The notes: a model not told the origin generated them from the sequence alone. Positions 45,871 to 59,235 are shown, counted from the first letter of the stretch. The stretch: 64,000 nt of DNA from Triglochin maritima (GCA_963682175.1 OY821786.1:23520501-23584500), one strand, 5' to 3'. Translations and numbers: made by a program.

Positions 45871-48110
45871 TATAAATAGTTAAAAAGATAATTAATTCGA
45901 TTGTATTAGGAGTCCTAATGATTAACTAGAAACAAATTACGATGTACGTGACAATTGTTGTGCGCGTTACTAATATATAAGAGGGTTCTACAAAGGGTTA
46001 CACACATTGATCTATCGGACTAAACACATAGATGGGTGAATGAACCCAATAAGCTAACTTACCTAATGAGATTAGGGTTAGCTTTGGAGAGACTTTTAAA
46101 TAAGAGGAGAAAATAATGCAAATTCAGTTTTTTTCCCTCATAACCCTAGCCACCATCCCCTTTTAGTCATTCATTCTCTCTCCACCAAGGAAGAAAGTTG
46201 TTCTTCCACTCCTCTCGTTCTAGCTAATATATTGGTAGAGTTTAATCTGTGGTTCGTGTGTCATGAGTAGAGGAATCACACTTGAGATTCTCCGTACCTC
46301 ATCCGTGAGCAAAATAAAGACAGGCATCAAAATATAAATTGTTGTACGTTAGTTTTCCTCATTATTATCACGTGCATTGATGCATTGGGTTGGGTGGTTG
46401 ATGAATTTAGAAACCGTTTCTATGTTATTTTTCCGTTTCATTTCATCCTAACCCAACAATGGTTTGACAATCTCGTGCGTGTGGCTTTAATAGTTAGAAC
46501 GAAGAAAAGAAAAATTAGAAGTTTTTTTTGGTTTGATGCATTGGTTTTGATAATGGGTTTTAAACATTACCGAAAAGGGAAAAAACATTTTTTTCTCCAT
46601 GTGATTAAAAAGTTTGCTTTGATGCGTTGTTTTTATTATTATTTTGGAGTTATGAATATATTCATTCATGATCAAAGAAATATTCATTTTCTAATTTTAA
46701 ATCAAATATCTAGAACCATGACATGCGTTTCTAGATTGTTCATGATTATTTATTGCATGATTGTCACTCATTTTTCAAGCCCTAATTTCTGTCCCATATA
46801 TTCAATATGATAATGTTGTTTAACAAGTTGATAAATTGATATTATAAAATTCTCAATTTTTTAGAACCTTGAAATTTGAGCAAAAGTTGTTTAAATGTTT
46901 ATGCATATTATGAACAATTGTTGTTTTAAGTACATGCAAGATTTTAGGGTTAATATGTGATTTAATCATGTATGATATTGAGTGGGAGTTATGAATTTTA
47001 TTTCTAATTTTCGGATTGGGCTTGGAGCTCAATAAATTTTAACGTAATATGCTTTTTTATCGTAATATATACACATATGCTTGATTATACTTGGTAAATT
47101 AGATTTACCATATATGATGCAACCTTGCTTAGTTTGATTTATGGAAATATGCATGTTTTAATTTTATTTAATTAAAACTCATAAAAGATTGATTGACTAA
47201 TTTGAGTGATTGATTTGATTAGTTTAAATAAGATTTATTAATTTGATTTAAAATGTTTTGCATTCACTTAGTTGTAAATGTATGATTTTATGCATTGATG
47301 ATAGTGATATTATGCGTGGATGATATTATGCATGAATGAATAATAATATGTGTGATATGTGATATTATTGTAAATGTATGATGTAAATTTATAATATGTG
47401 ATGTTTTGAAAGTATGGTTTTGTGAGACGACTAGTATGGCCCAGTATACGATTTGTGTATCGTTGCACATTATTTTGTAAATCCTTATTTATTATTTTAT
47501 ACGATCTACGTATCGTGGTGTATTATGATAATAGTAATTAGGATTATATTTTTTAGTCTTGTAACCTTGATTGAAAAAAGGGATGGAGATCCAAGGCGTT
47601 CAAGATGGTGTTCCTTTGAAGATTAGTCTTTTAGGAGTAGGGATCATACTAATGTTGGATGTTTATGTTATGAGTTCACATTATAAAAAACATAATTAAC
47701 ATAAGTTACTAAAAGACAATTGTGTTTACATGCCTTTCCAAATTGATGTCTTCGAAGCCCTCAAAAATTGGTGATGGGTTATGCCAAAGCAATGTATCAC
47801 CTTTTCTCTTTTGGATAGTACAGATAAATTCAAAGAAAGGTTTACATGTTTAATTTAGTTGATCTAAATAAAATCATCAAAAGAATTTTGGATTTTGAGG
47901 TAAAGGAGTGAGAATTTTAACATAAGATGTTAACTACCAACCAAGAGTTATAAAAGTTATAACTAGTAAAGAAGTTTACTTACCTTGATCACCTAGTCTT
48001 GAGGAAGGGCCAAAGTTCGCTCAATATTATGTGAAATAGGGTCTTGGAATCACCAGTTAATTAAGGGACAAATTATAAATTAAGTAGTGTGGTTGAGGTT
48101 AACTATTTAA
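45837..48110. other. Gene-poor AT-rich DNA
   Basis: No gene recognised. A 141-codon frame at 46385-46810 is low-complexity, Phe/Ile/Lys rich and in very AT-rich DNA, so it is probably spurious. 47280-47410 has degenerate 'gatattatg' repeats. Confidence 0.45.
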
Positions 48111-48129
48111 ATTGTTTAAATATTTAGAG

Positions 48130-48530
48130 CTATTTAGCCCCAATCAGCAACTCATCCAGACCTCATTCGGCGGCTCATCCAAACTCGACCAGAGACCAAT
48201 CAAGAGTCGGTCAGAGCCCCAACTAGCGACTATCTCGACCTCATCCAAACTCGTCAAACACTCATCCAGACCTCATGCAGTGCTCATCCAGACTCGTCTA
48301 GCACTCATCCAGAGCCCAACCAGCAACTCATCTAGACCTCATCCAACGCTCATCCAAACTCGTCCAGAGATCAATCCAGACCTCATCCAAACTGGTCTAG
48401 AGACCAATGTAAACCTCATCCAACGTTTATCCAGACTTGTTTAGCACTCATCCAGACTCGTCTAGAGTCCCAACCAGCGACTCATCCTACGCTCATCCAA
48501 ACTCGTCTAGCACTCATCTAGATAACACAC
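48130..48530. repeat. Degenerate minisatellite built on 'ctcatccaga' words
   Basis: Words CTCATCCAGACCTCATCCAA, ACTCGTCTAGCACTCATCCA and relatives recur about every 12-24 bp for 400 bp. This explains an open frame there that translates to repeated LIQT-type peptides and is not a gene. Confidence 0.8.
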
Positions 48531-48539
48531 CTCAAACTA

Positions 48540-49058
48540 TAAATCCCTAATTATTATAACAAATACCAAATAACCAAAACAACAACAAAAAAATAACAAT
48601 AAAAATTTACACCAACCCGGTTGACGACTGGGTCGTCCGTCCGTCCCACGATCTCACTGATAGTGAGACGACCGTTCGTCCGAACAACCGTAGGGATACT
48701 CTTAATCTAATCAATATTTTGTAATTTAAAGAATCTAATCAATAAGTTTAAAAATAATACAAAGACAATCGAAGGTAAAACTTCCCATGTGGTGGTGTGA
48801 CATCCATCTTATCATAACATCTTACCACTACTGCCATTCACTCACTAACCAGCAACTCAGACAGCAAACAAGCAAGCAGACACAGCAATAACTTTTTGCA
48901 CCCTCCCTAATTCCCATTCCTAAAACCCCAATGCCCATCACCTCCTCACCCGCCAACACCTTTCTTTCCCAACCTCACAAACATAAACACAAAAACAAAA
49001 AGTGCCCCAACAGAACAAAAACAACGACATTCCCTCCCTCCTTTCTGAACCCTCAGAA
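48540..49058 (+). promoter_or_regulatory. Upstream region of the DUF630/DUF632 pseudogene
   Basis: Contains CT- and AC-rich sequence just before the ATG, as in a plant 5' UTR, and 'gacgaccgttcgtccg' palindromic words at 48660-48695. No clear TATA box was fixed. Confidence 0.3.
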
Positions 49059-50984
49059 ATGGGCTGCACCGACTCGAAACTGGATAGCCTCCGTCCGGTG
49101 GCCCTTTGCCGGGACCGGTACCACCACCTCTCCGATGCCGTCCGGCACTGCCACGCCCTCGCCGCCTCCCACTCCTCCTTCGTTCACTCCCTCCACTCCC
49201 TCTCACTCTCCCTCCACTCCTTCCTTCTCCCCTCCCACTCCCACTGCCTCCGCTTCGCCAAACACACCCAACCCTCCCCTCCCACCTTCACCCAAACACC
49301 CACTAACACGAATTTTCCCGTCCATGTCGGCGTCTTCGATCCATCCTTTTCTTTCCAAGACTACCCCTTCACTCCCTTCTACCCACCCTACTCCGTCATG
49401 GGCAGCAGCGGTCATTTCGACCCAGCTTCCCTCCCGCCACGTCACCCTTCGTCCCTCCCCTCTCCAGCCTCGTCCCGGAGGTTCATCTCCAAACCCCCGC
49501 CTTCGCCCCCAAGGTCTCCTCTTGGGACTTCCTCAACCCGTTTGAGTCCTCCTTTCACTCTTACAATAGGGTCTATACCCCAAGTTGGAGCTCCGAGGAG
49601 GTCAGGGAGCAAGAAGGTATCCCTGACTTGGAGGACGAGTTCGGCGTCGAGATTTACTCCAATCCGGTCGCCGTTGAGGTGTGTTGTAGCCAATGCGGGT
49701 CGAGTTTCACGACTGAGAGCGAGGAGAGTGAGGTTGAGTTGAGGGAGTTTGAGGAGGAGGTGGAGAGGCCGAGGAAGTTGGTGCCCGGCTCGCGGGCCAG
49801 TTGGGTTGTTGTTGAGGTGGTCACCACACAGTTTTATAGGGCTTCGCTTGTAACATCCCGATACAGCGGAAATTTTTAAAATTAAAAGATCAAGCATTAG
49901 AACCAATAATCAAAGTCGAGACTGTTACTACTCATAAAACAAATAAGCGGTGCACCATGATTACAACAAAACGACAAAAAGAAGATAGACGTAATCATGT
50001 CAACCTCAGTGGTCCGAGTAGAGGATCCGACTCCAAAATGCGCACGCCCGCCGATCACCACCCAACTGGACCTACTGTGGTCCTGAAAAATATATAACAA
50101 CAATGCCTGAGTTTCCAGAAGGAAACCCCGTATGCCAACTCACCTATATGCATGCATTACACAAATGAACCTATCATACTAGTGGCATGTCATGGCATCA
50201 ACAGGAAAGGAAAACAGTTCCACCGAAGGGTAACACAGGACATCAGTCCGACAAACAATCATCGGGTCTCCCGAGGAGACCTACCGCAGGCACATGCGGT
50301 CTAGCAGCACGCGACATCGCACCCCCACACGCCGCTAAACTACTCAAGGGTTCGGCAGGGAGCCTCTGTCACGCCTACGCGCCGATAAAAAATAGATCTG
50401 CAAATCTCAGTGGTCGGGGCAACAGGGACCAACGGGGCCGTCGCCCGGAAGGTATAACAACACATCTCGATAGGTGCCCAATCGAGGAATCACATAGCCG
50501 GAACAGCCTCGGCCCAACAATCAACATCGCCGGCACAACCTCGGCGGCATCACCGGCAAAGCATCGGTGACCCAACAATACGTCCGGCACAGCATCGGAC
50601 GGTCCAGACCGAAGTCTGCCAGGATCAATGGCTCCACGAGCCGCGAACACCAACTGCGTTGCTACCAAAAATCAGGGCAGCGACCTCCGTAGCCCGAAGG
50701 CCAGTAGTCACCTCACCCGATGCCAGTTGCGTGCCGCACAACATTGGGATCCGTGATACCTCAGGCCTGCTACCCTACAGTGAGTCTAAACAATCTATCA
50801 CATAGTCCCGCTCCACACATGGAGGTGACACAACCCGAACGCCCACACTCCTCACACGACGGTCCCTGGGTAGGCACGCGTAACGCGCCCACCGTCACCT
50901 CCCGGCTCACGCACAAGGCGAGGACACGGGTTTCCGTGAACAGAGTTGGCATTCAAAACGAGCATCAGGAATTCAGTCCTGTGC

Positions 50985-51480
50985 AGAATCGGTCGACCGA
51001 AATAGTCTAACCGGTCGACCGTTTTAACGAGGAATTCGGTCGACCGAAAGTCTGAATCGGTAGAACTCACTGCGCAACACCAATTCCCAAATGGTCGAAC
51101 AAAGGTCTAAAACCGGTCGACCGAACGAGGTCAAAATTCGGAGTCTGGTCAACATTAAAATCAATCTATCGGTCGACCGACTCAAGGGTCCCGGTCGACC
51201 AAAAATTAACAGGGCCAACCTAGCAATTCTAAGTCATATAACGGTCGAACACATATAAACAATCGATCGAACGAACATGCATTTCTACTTGGTACACTTA
51301 AGTTACGGTCGACCGAACACCAGGAACCGGTCGACCGAAACACAACAGGCAGTCCCAACTCACCAGCAAAATGTACTACCGGTCGACCGCCACTCAGGCA
51401 TCATTCGACCGGTGATGGTTAAAGTCGGGTAAAAACACTACATCGGTCGACCGCCCGACGGGACCCCGTCGACCGTTGGT
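50985..51480. repeat. Array of CGGTCGACCG palindromes in family C LTR
   Basis: About nine exact GGTCGACCG plus several near versions in 500 bp, the densest set in the window. Confidence 0.9.
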
Positions 51481-51943
51481 CGTCTTCAACCTCGCGCCAG
51501 CCGAGGATTTACGAAGAACACGCCGCCGGAGAGGTCTCCGACCTCCCCCGACCTACCAACGACACCCTCCCGCGAGGGTGAGCAACAAAACACACTAATG
51601 AATCGACATATCTCTCAAGACGATGAAGACCCGCCGGAGCCTCGCTCACGCAACGTCGCCTCCCGAACGCAACACCCGCGCGACCGTCTCCTCGCACGCT
51701 AACCTCCGCACACTTCACGTCGGACCAGCGTCCTCAGCCTCTGCGCCGCCGGAGAGAGAAAGATGTGAGAAACAAGGTGAGTGAGGAAGAAGAAGAGTTG
51801 AAGAAGAAGAAGAAGAATGGAGGAGAAGAGTTTTGCTATATAAAAACCAAACCTAAACCCCAAGGCAACCCCCACCATACCTCCCTCACTCCCCACCTTA
51901 CCTCCATCACCTCACCTTACCTCCCACCATACTTCCCTCTCTC

Positions 51944-51967
51944 CTCTCTCTCTCTCTCTCTCTCTCC
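51944..51967. repeat. (CT)n microsatellite
   Basis: About 12 CT units near the end of the solo LTR. Confidence 0.9.
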
Positions 51968-54900
51968 CAAGTCAACCCACTTAGCCACTAATCAAACCCT
52001 AATCCGGTTTAGGGACATAACATCGCTGGCTTGTAAGGAGGCTGCCAGGTTGCTTGATGTCGGGAGAATTCCGATATACCATGCTAAGCATGAAGGTATG
52101 GTGAGATGCTGAAATTTTGTTGGTAATGTTGGTTGGGGAGGTTATGATTTATGAGTTCTGATTGTTTGGTTGGTTTGGTGTTAGTGAATTCGTCTCAGTT
52201 GATGTATGAAATGGCCCCGACTTTCATGAAGGCAGCGACGACTTTACAGCCTTCGGTTTACAGGGGCGATGAGTGGTCCGAGTGCTCTAGCTCTAGTTAC
52301 TTGAGGTTCGATACCGTCGACAGAGGACCCACGAACCGGAAGTTGTCTTAGATTTTACAGAATCTTTATGTTTGGGAAAAGAAGCTTCACCAAGAAGTCA
52401 GGGCATGTTTGTCTGAAGTTTGTGGTTTGTTTTCTTTCTACAGAATTGGTTTGTCATTGTGTGTTTGTTGTGTGTTGTAGGCCGAGGAGAAGATGCGGAT
52501 TCTACACAATAAGAAGTGCAAGCAGCTTAAGAGGCTGGAGGAAACTGGTTTGGACTCAAATAAAGCCGACACAACTAGAGAGTTGATAAAGAAGCTGTCT
52601 ACCAAAATAAGAATCGCAATGCAGGTCATCGACTCTATATCAAACAGGCTGAACAAATTGAGGGATGAAGAGCTGTTACCGCAGATTAAGGAATTGATTC
52701 ACGGGTATGCAAATTTCATCAGTTTTGTAATAATTAAACCGTGAAACAATTTTTATCAACCTTTTATTTACAAGGGGACGTCGATTTTGTAAGAAGTCGA
52801 TGCAATGCTTTGGTAATAACTTTGATGGTTTTGTGTTATTTATGTTCTCTTATTCTACATCTTATCTACTTCAACTATAAATAAATCCTGTGATAGAGGA
52901 ATCTTCAAAATGATGATTTTTAACAACCATATAACTTGCTGTCTTTTGAAACAAGATGTTGAATTATTCATTGCTGCAGTCATATTATTATGTTGCTTAA
53001 TCCTCAATTTTTTTTACAAACATAATACATTTTATTACGCTATTTTTTTTTAAAATTTTCTCAGTTTAGTTGCCATGTGGAAAGTAATGAGAGAGTGCCA
53101 CGGAAGTCAATCTGAAGCCCTAATAGAAGGGGAAAGTTTGGATGCTCTTATATCTGTGTACGCTGGAAAGAACGATGCTGACAAGGAAACTGCTGTTCAG
53201 CTTGTTTCTGAATTGCTCAATTGGATAGATACTTTCTCCACTTGGATTAATTCCCAAAAGAAATTTGTGCAAGCTTTAAATCGTTGGCTCAAAAAATGCC
53301 TTCATTATGAACCTGAAATGACAGACCATGGAATGAGTCCTTCCCCAACAAATTAGGTGCTCCTCCAATTTTTATTATCTGTAGTAGTTGGTCAGGGATT
53401 GTTGACAATGCTTCAGGAGGGGAAGTTGTTGAAGCAATTCTTGCTTTTGCTACGAGTGTGGTGCAAGTTTGGCAGCAATATTACTTTGAAAGGCGCCAAT
53501 CACTGTTGGAGAATGGAGAAATGGATAGGATGCTAAGGGTTCTTGAGAAAAATGACCAGAAGATTCACAAGAAAATGGATGCAATCAGCAAGAGGTTTGC
53601 TCTAGTTTCGAGTGATAGTGACCTCCTTTCTAGTGGAGAGCTTGTGCTACTCAGCCATGTTACCGAATCAAGCCTACATTTGCGCCTGAAGAACATGTGT
53701 CAAGCAATGGAGAGATTTGCAGGTCGTTTTGTGGAAACTTATGAGCAACTTGGGGATATCTGTGATGAAGATGGTTAACATTTATCGATGTAATTATTAC
53801 AGAGCTTTTCAGGAAGTTCAAAATCATTCTCTAGCTTTTCCAGTAAAATACAAATTTTGTGCCTTTTTTGTAAATCGCTTCTTTTGTTGAACGTTGTTGG
53901 GGTTGGGTGAGAGGACCCTAGAGTCCCATTAGTGGATCGTGTCTACTGTGGTTGGGAGTAAGGTCCCCGGAGCCCAGTATAGCCATTGATGCTTTATTAT
54001 TGTTATTGTATACCAGTATTGTTATCATATTTCATGCATATTTCCTTATGGAAACTGAAGCATAGTTTCATAGTTGTTTTTCAGGCCATAGTGGCGATAG
54101 GGGGTTGTGACTGATGAGGAGCACATCAGCAATCAAATCTTTCAGTTTTCACTTTTGAGGTTGTTATGATTACATGCATCTCTGATCTCGACCAAGATGC
54201 AGTGAAATTTGCGACCATCATCCACCAGGATTACTAGAAGGGAATCTAGGCAAGAGACATCAGATTGAAGGAGGCAGTGCATGTCAGCCCGAGCGTGCAT
54301 GAGATGTGGCAGAGTTCATCTCGGGTGGGAGTGTGGGTGCAATTCTGGAGTATGTCATGGTTGTGGCCAATATGGTCACTTTATTTGAGATTGTCTGAGT
54401 GAGACAGGTGACTCCAGTGGTCAACCCAGACCATCAGAGGCTGGTAAAGGCAGAGGTCGTCGACCCTTTGCACCGCCATAGTAGGGAAAGACAGTTGGAC
54501 GGGTCTTCACCATCAAGGCAAACGAGGTGATGGATGCCAACACTTTATGTCGCTGGTTTAGTAGCTAGAGTGTTGTTTGATTGTAGTGACATACACTCGT
54601 TCATCTCAAAGCGATTTGCGAGCGTGTTGGGTCGTACCCCTGCGCTACTGACTGCCAGTTTGGACGTTAGTACACCCTTGGGTTTGGTGGACACTGTGGG
54701 GAGTTTTATCTCCGGCACCATGATTGTTTCAGGGGACCAGGAGTTTCCGACCGACCTAGTCTTGCTGCCGATGGATGAGTTTGATGTCATACTAGGGATA
54801 GATTGGCTATCACAGTATGATGTTCGGGTCTTGTGTCGTTAAAAGAAGATTCTAATTCTGAGGAAGAAACAACCTGATGTACTAATCAAGGAGTTGAATG

Positions 54901-55320
54901 GCAGGGAAGGTCAGATTATTGTGTCTGCGGTGAAGGCTGAGAAGTTGATTCACCAGGGGTGCATACTATTATTGTCTACTCTGGTAGTTCTAGAACCGAG
55001 TCGAGGAAGCTAGAGGATATAGAGGTTGTGTAGGATTTTCTAGAGGTGTTTCCAACAGATATTCTTGGGTTACCTCCACACGGAGAGTTAGAGTTTGGTA
55101 TTGAGTTGACGGTTGCTACCACCCTGCAGTCGAAGGTTCCATACCTGATGGCACTTGCAGAGTTGACTAAGTTAAACAAGTAGTTGCATGATCTGATGGA
55201 TACTGGGGTTATCCAACCTAGTGTCTCACCTTGGGGAGCACCAATGTTGTTTGTAAAGAAGAATGATGACTCATTGCGGATGTGCTTCGACTATTGGATG
55301 CTAAATAAGTTTTACAACCG

Positions 55321-55716
55321 ATTGTTGTAGTTTTAACCAAGTAACGGTATTAACGACCATCCAGTCGACCGTATGCCTATTTTGGTCGATCGTTTAGGCC
55401 CAGTTGGTGCTTTTGTTATGATTTCGGGATCAACTTGAGGGTAATGGTACAAACATTGCCAACATGATAGTGATCAGTGGAGTTGGGCCCTGGATGTGTG
55501 AGCAAGTTTGTGGCCCTGGATGTGGGAACGACTGTACTGGTGTGGCAGAGTTGTTTGGCCGAGGATGTCTCCAGCTGTGGTGCCTGGGGTATGTGTTGGT
55601 GTTGGGCAAGAAAGCCTTTGAGACCCGTTAGGGTTTGTGTATGTTGTGGCTAGGAGAGAGATTCCTATGGCACAGTTTGATGACAATGGTTGTTTTACTT
55701 CATATCATATCATATA
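55321..55716. mobile_element. 396-bp LTR-like fragment inserted in gypsy RT
   Basis: It interrupts RT between the codons for N-R and Y-P-L-P. Its words 'gtggccctggatgtggga', 'gtggtgcctggggtatgtg' and 'tgttggtgttgggcaag' resemble 61325-61520 of the 3' LTR of the surrounding element, and it includes GTCGACCG and GGTCGATCG. It looks like a truncated LTR fragment of a related element. Confidence 0.55.
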
Positions 55717-55947
55717 ATACCCTTTGCCCAGGATCAAGAACCTCTTTGACAAGTTGCAGTTAGCGAAGGTGTTATCGAAGATCGATCTGCGCTCCAACTA
55801 TCATCTGTTGAGGATGTGTAGATGACAACATTTAGGATGAGGTACAGGCACCACTAGTTTTTAGTGATGCCTTTTGGATTGACGAACGTGCCCGCAACAT
55901 TCATGGATATTATGAACAAGATGTTGATTCAATACCTCGATAGTTTT

Positions 55948-57474
55948 TGTAGGATCGACGTGGGTCGGATTTGTCTAATCAATTAACGCTAATCCCTACT
56001 TAATCAAACAATAAACGCAGCGGAAAACAATTTAAGAGTTAGTAGGGAAAGGACATGCAAACCACACAAGTAGACAACGATTTTATAGAGGTTCGGCACC
56101 TCACCCGGGTCCTAGTCCTCTCTTGCAAACTTTGCTTCGACTCCGCGAGCTCCGCCTACGACTTCACTATCCGCTCCCCGTTCTGGGCCGGGATATAACG
56201 CCTTACAACCGTCAAGCTAGCGAACAACCCTCGCCTAGCTTGGAATCCACTTCTCACAATCCGAGAAGGATGCTTCGGGCTTTCACCGGAGCCTTTACTC
56301 TTTTGACAATCGTTGTAATTTGAGTGGAACCCACTCTCTAATTGAGCACACCTTGAGTAGTATTAGGAATTGATTAAAGATGTGTAGTTTAGGCTTGTAG
56401 AGTGTAGCGATGGGAGCTTTGAGGATTAAGTTTTCTCTCTAATGTATTTGGACAAAATGGAGTTGGAGAGTTGTGTTAACAACTGGGTATAATCCTCTAT
56501 TTATAAGCTCCAAAGGAGTTATAGCCGTTGGGACAAGTATGGTAAGTTGGTGTGTAAGAAACACAAAACAGTGAAGTGCAGGAACCAGTTAAGGACAAAA
56601 TCGGTCGTCCGAATCCGGTATGCCGGTCGACCGGTTCGTCAATTTTGGCTACAACTTAAGTTCACTTAAGAAAACGGTTGAACTGAAATGGGGATCGGTT
56701 GACCATTAAGGGATTTTGGTCTGGTCAAATGGTAATCGGTTGAACACAAGAAAATGGTTGGTTCGACCGGAAACTTCCAGTACGAATTGGCTCAAAGAGA
56801 ATATTGTATTCGGTCGACCGATATCTATGAATGGGTCATCCGGAAACTTCCAGTATTAGCCAGGTGACCAAGGAATGTTTGATCAGTCGACCGAAAGAGA
56901 ATTTGTGGTCGACCGAAAATTTGTTGAGTTTGGAGTTTTGGGAAATCCGACCGTTGTAGTATACGACAAGTCTAACGGTCACTAGACACGTGAAGACGGT
57001 CGAACAAGGGGCTCTAAACGGTCGACCGGTTCAACACTTAAGCTAACAGTTTTAACAGACCCAATCGGTCGAACGAAGAACTCGTTCCGGTCGACCAAAT
57101 TGGCACTGACAGTCCAGGTTTGGTTTAAGTGTTTTCCGGTCCTAGTTGGGGTGATCTATTGAGATCCAAATGTTGTGATATTTTGTGTGTGACTTCTATA
57201 GAGAACCTAGTGTGTAAGTAATTGCTTTTTTACTCTTGTATGCTCAATTTACACATGTTCCTAAGACTCAAAATAAAATCAAGATTACAAGTCTTCATAT
57301 AGCTTTATTACAAACCTTGACTTGATTTCCTTTCTTCCACGAGTCGTGATCACCTGTAGAGGTTAGCACAAGCAATATATATGCAATGCAATATGTGTGC
57401 TACTCTTCATTGATTATGATTAAGATTAGGTTGATTAAATCATCAAAACAAGGATTAAGGCCAAAAAGCCAACA
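55948..57474 (-). mobile_element. Copia-type LTR, family F, nested in gypsy RT
   Basis: The plus strand begins TGTAGGATCG and ends GCCAACA, inverse of the copy at 22310-23699. Length is 1,527 bp with no internal genes. It splits the RT codons just before VIVFVND. The flanking pentamers (GTTTT and ATTTC) are only partly alike, so the duplication is worn or the ends shifted. The GGTCGACCG array lies at 56600-57100. Confidence 0.85.
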
Positions 57475-59235
57475 ATTTCGTCATCGTCTTTGTAACGACA
57501 TCTTGGTTTACTCACCGGATGAAAAGCAACACAGGGAGCATTTGAGGATTGTGCTTGGAACTTTTATTAATCAACAGTTGTATACCGAGTTCCCGAAGTG
57601 CGAGTTGCTTTTCTGGGGCACATCATGTCAGGAAGGGGATATCAGTGAACCCGACGAAGGTGGAGGCAGTGACACAGTGGAGAGTCCCGACGAGCATGAC
57701 TGAGATTACGAGCCTCGTGAGAATGGAAGGCTATTACTATCATTTCATCAAGGACTTCTCTAGACTTGCTTCACCATTGACAGTGTTGACACAGAAGGGT
57801 ATCAAGCTTGATTGGTCCCAGAAGTGCGATGATAGTTTTGAGGAGCTAAAGAGTCAGCTGACAACAACACTTATTCTGACTCTTCCAAGTGGTAGCGGAG
57901 GATTTGTGATCTACAACGATGCTTCAGGGATCTATCTGGGTTGTGTGCTTATGCAGTATAGTAAAGTAGTCACGTATGCTTCGAGGCAGTTGAAGGTTCA
58001 TGAGAAGAATTACCCAACCTATGATTTGGAATTAGCGGCAGTGGCTCATGCCTTGAAGATCTAGAAACATTATATGTATGGAGAGCAGTTTGAGGTCTTC
58101 ACAGATCATCAGTCTTAACTATCTATTTTAATAGAAGGACCTGAATATGAGACAACGCAAATGGATCGAGTTCGTCAAGCATTATGACTTCACCATTTCC
58201 TATCATCCAGGAAAGGCGAATTCAATTGCAGATGCTTTGAACACGAAAATGGAAGTGTCAGTTACTAGTTTGTTTATCTATGAGTGGAAGCTGCTTGAGA
58301 TGCTGGCTGAGTGGAAGCCATTCACCAAGGGATCTTGGGGAGCAGTCATTGCAGGTCTGAGGGTGGAGCCTTGGACAGTCTCGAATATCGTACAAGCTTA
58401 GAGTTCTGATGTTGAGCTTGATAGTTTGTTGCAGTTGACTGCTAGAGATGGATCTAATTTCATTATCGGAGTTGATGGAGGTCTGATATTCAGAGATTGT
58501 ATCTGGTTGTTGAAGGAAGGAGTTATGAGGAAGGAAATCATGAAAGAGGTACATAGGTCACGTTATTCTATACACCTAGGGAGCACAAAGATGTATAAGG
58601 ATCGGCAGTGAAATTTCTGGTGGAAGGGGATGAAGGAAGACTTTGCAGATTTCGTGACCAGATGATTGGTCTGTCAACATGTGAAGATCGTGCACTATAG
58701 ACTGACAAGGTCGATGTAGAGTATCGAGCTGCCAGAATGGAAGTGGGAGCACGTGAAGATGGATTTTGTCACCGGGCTGCGATTCCATGATGATTCCATG
58801 ATTCCATGAAGATCTGTCACGTGAAGATTCCATGATGCGATTTGGGTTATAGTCGATAGACTGACCAAGTCGTCTCACTTCGTAGCTATCAAGACCACTT
58901 TTCCTCTAGAGGGTCAAGCTAAATTGTATATTGAGGAGATAGTCAGTCTACACAGAGTGCCAGTGAGCATCATCCTGACAGTGATCCCATATTCACTTCC
59001 CAAATTTTTGGGAGTCTGCAGATGGGATACAACTAAAGTTTAGCACAACCTTCCATCCACAGACAGATGATTAGTCCAAGAGGACCATTTTAGACATTTG
59101 AGGATATGCTCAGAGTTTGTACTCTGGATTGGACAGGGCACTGAGATAACAATTTGTCGTTGATTGAGTTCACCTACAACAACAACTATCACTCGAGTAT
59201 TAGGATGACACAATATGAGTTTTCTTATGTAAGAC

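Larger units (their letters stand above)
49849..52022 (+). mobile_element. Solo LTR, family C, inside DUF632 exon
   Basis: Starts TGTAACATCCCGATACAG and ends GGGACATAACA, with perfect TCGCT duplications at 49844-49848 and 52023-52027. Length is 2,174 bp. Removing it with one TCGCT restores the DUF632 frame (FYRASLACKEAA). It holds a dense GGTCGACCG array at 50985-51480 and a (CT)n run at 51944-51967. Confidence 0.95.
49059..53777 (+). pseudogene. DUF630/DUF632 family protein, pseudogene with multiple lesions
   Basis: ATG at 49059 opens MGCTDSKLDSLRPVALCRDR, the DUF630 start with the Gly2/Cys3 lipidation-type N-terminus. A Ser/Pro-rich region follows, then (after a frameshift near 49505) SSWDFLNPFES and GIPDLEDEFGVEIYS. 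DUF632 begins TTQFYRASL, is cut by a solo LTR, and resumes ACKEAARLLDVGRIPIYHAK (to 52094). Later exons are about 52199-52407, ending YVWEKKLHQEVR; 52481-52706, AEEKMRILHNKKCKQLKRLE; 53066-53353, VAMWKVMRECHGSQSEALIE; and on to GDICDEDG-stop at 53775-53777. Lesions: the LTR, one frameshift in exon 1, an in-frame TAG near 52349 and a frameshift near 53353. Relatives such as rice REL2 affect leaf shape and act at the plasma membrane. The order of domains and most introns are intact, so inactivation looks fairly recent. Confidence 0.92.

Noticed and set aside
46385..46810. 141-codon plus-strand frame
   Set aside because: Very AT-rich, Phe/Ile/Lys-biased, with no recognisable motif and no splice or promoter support.
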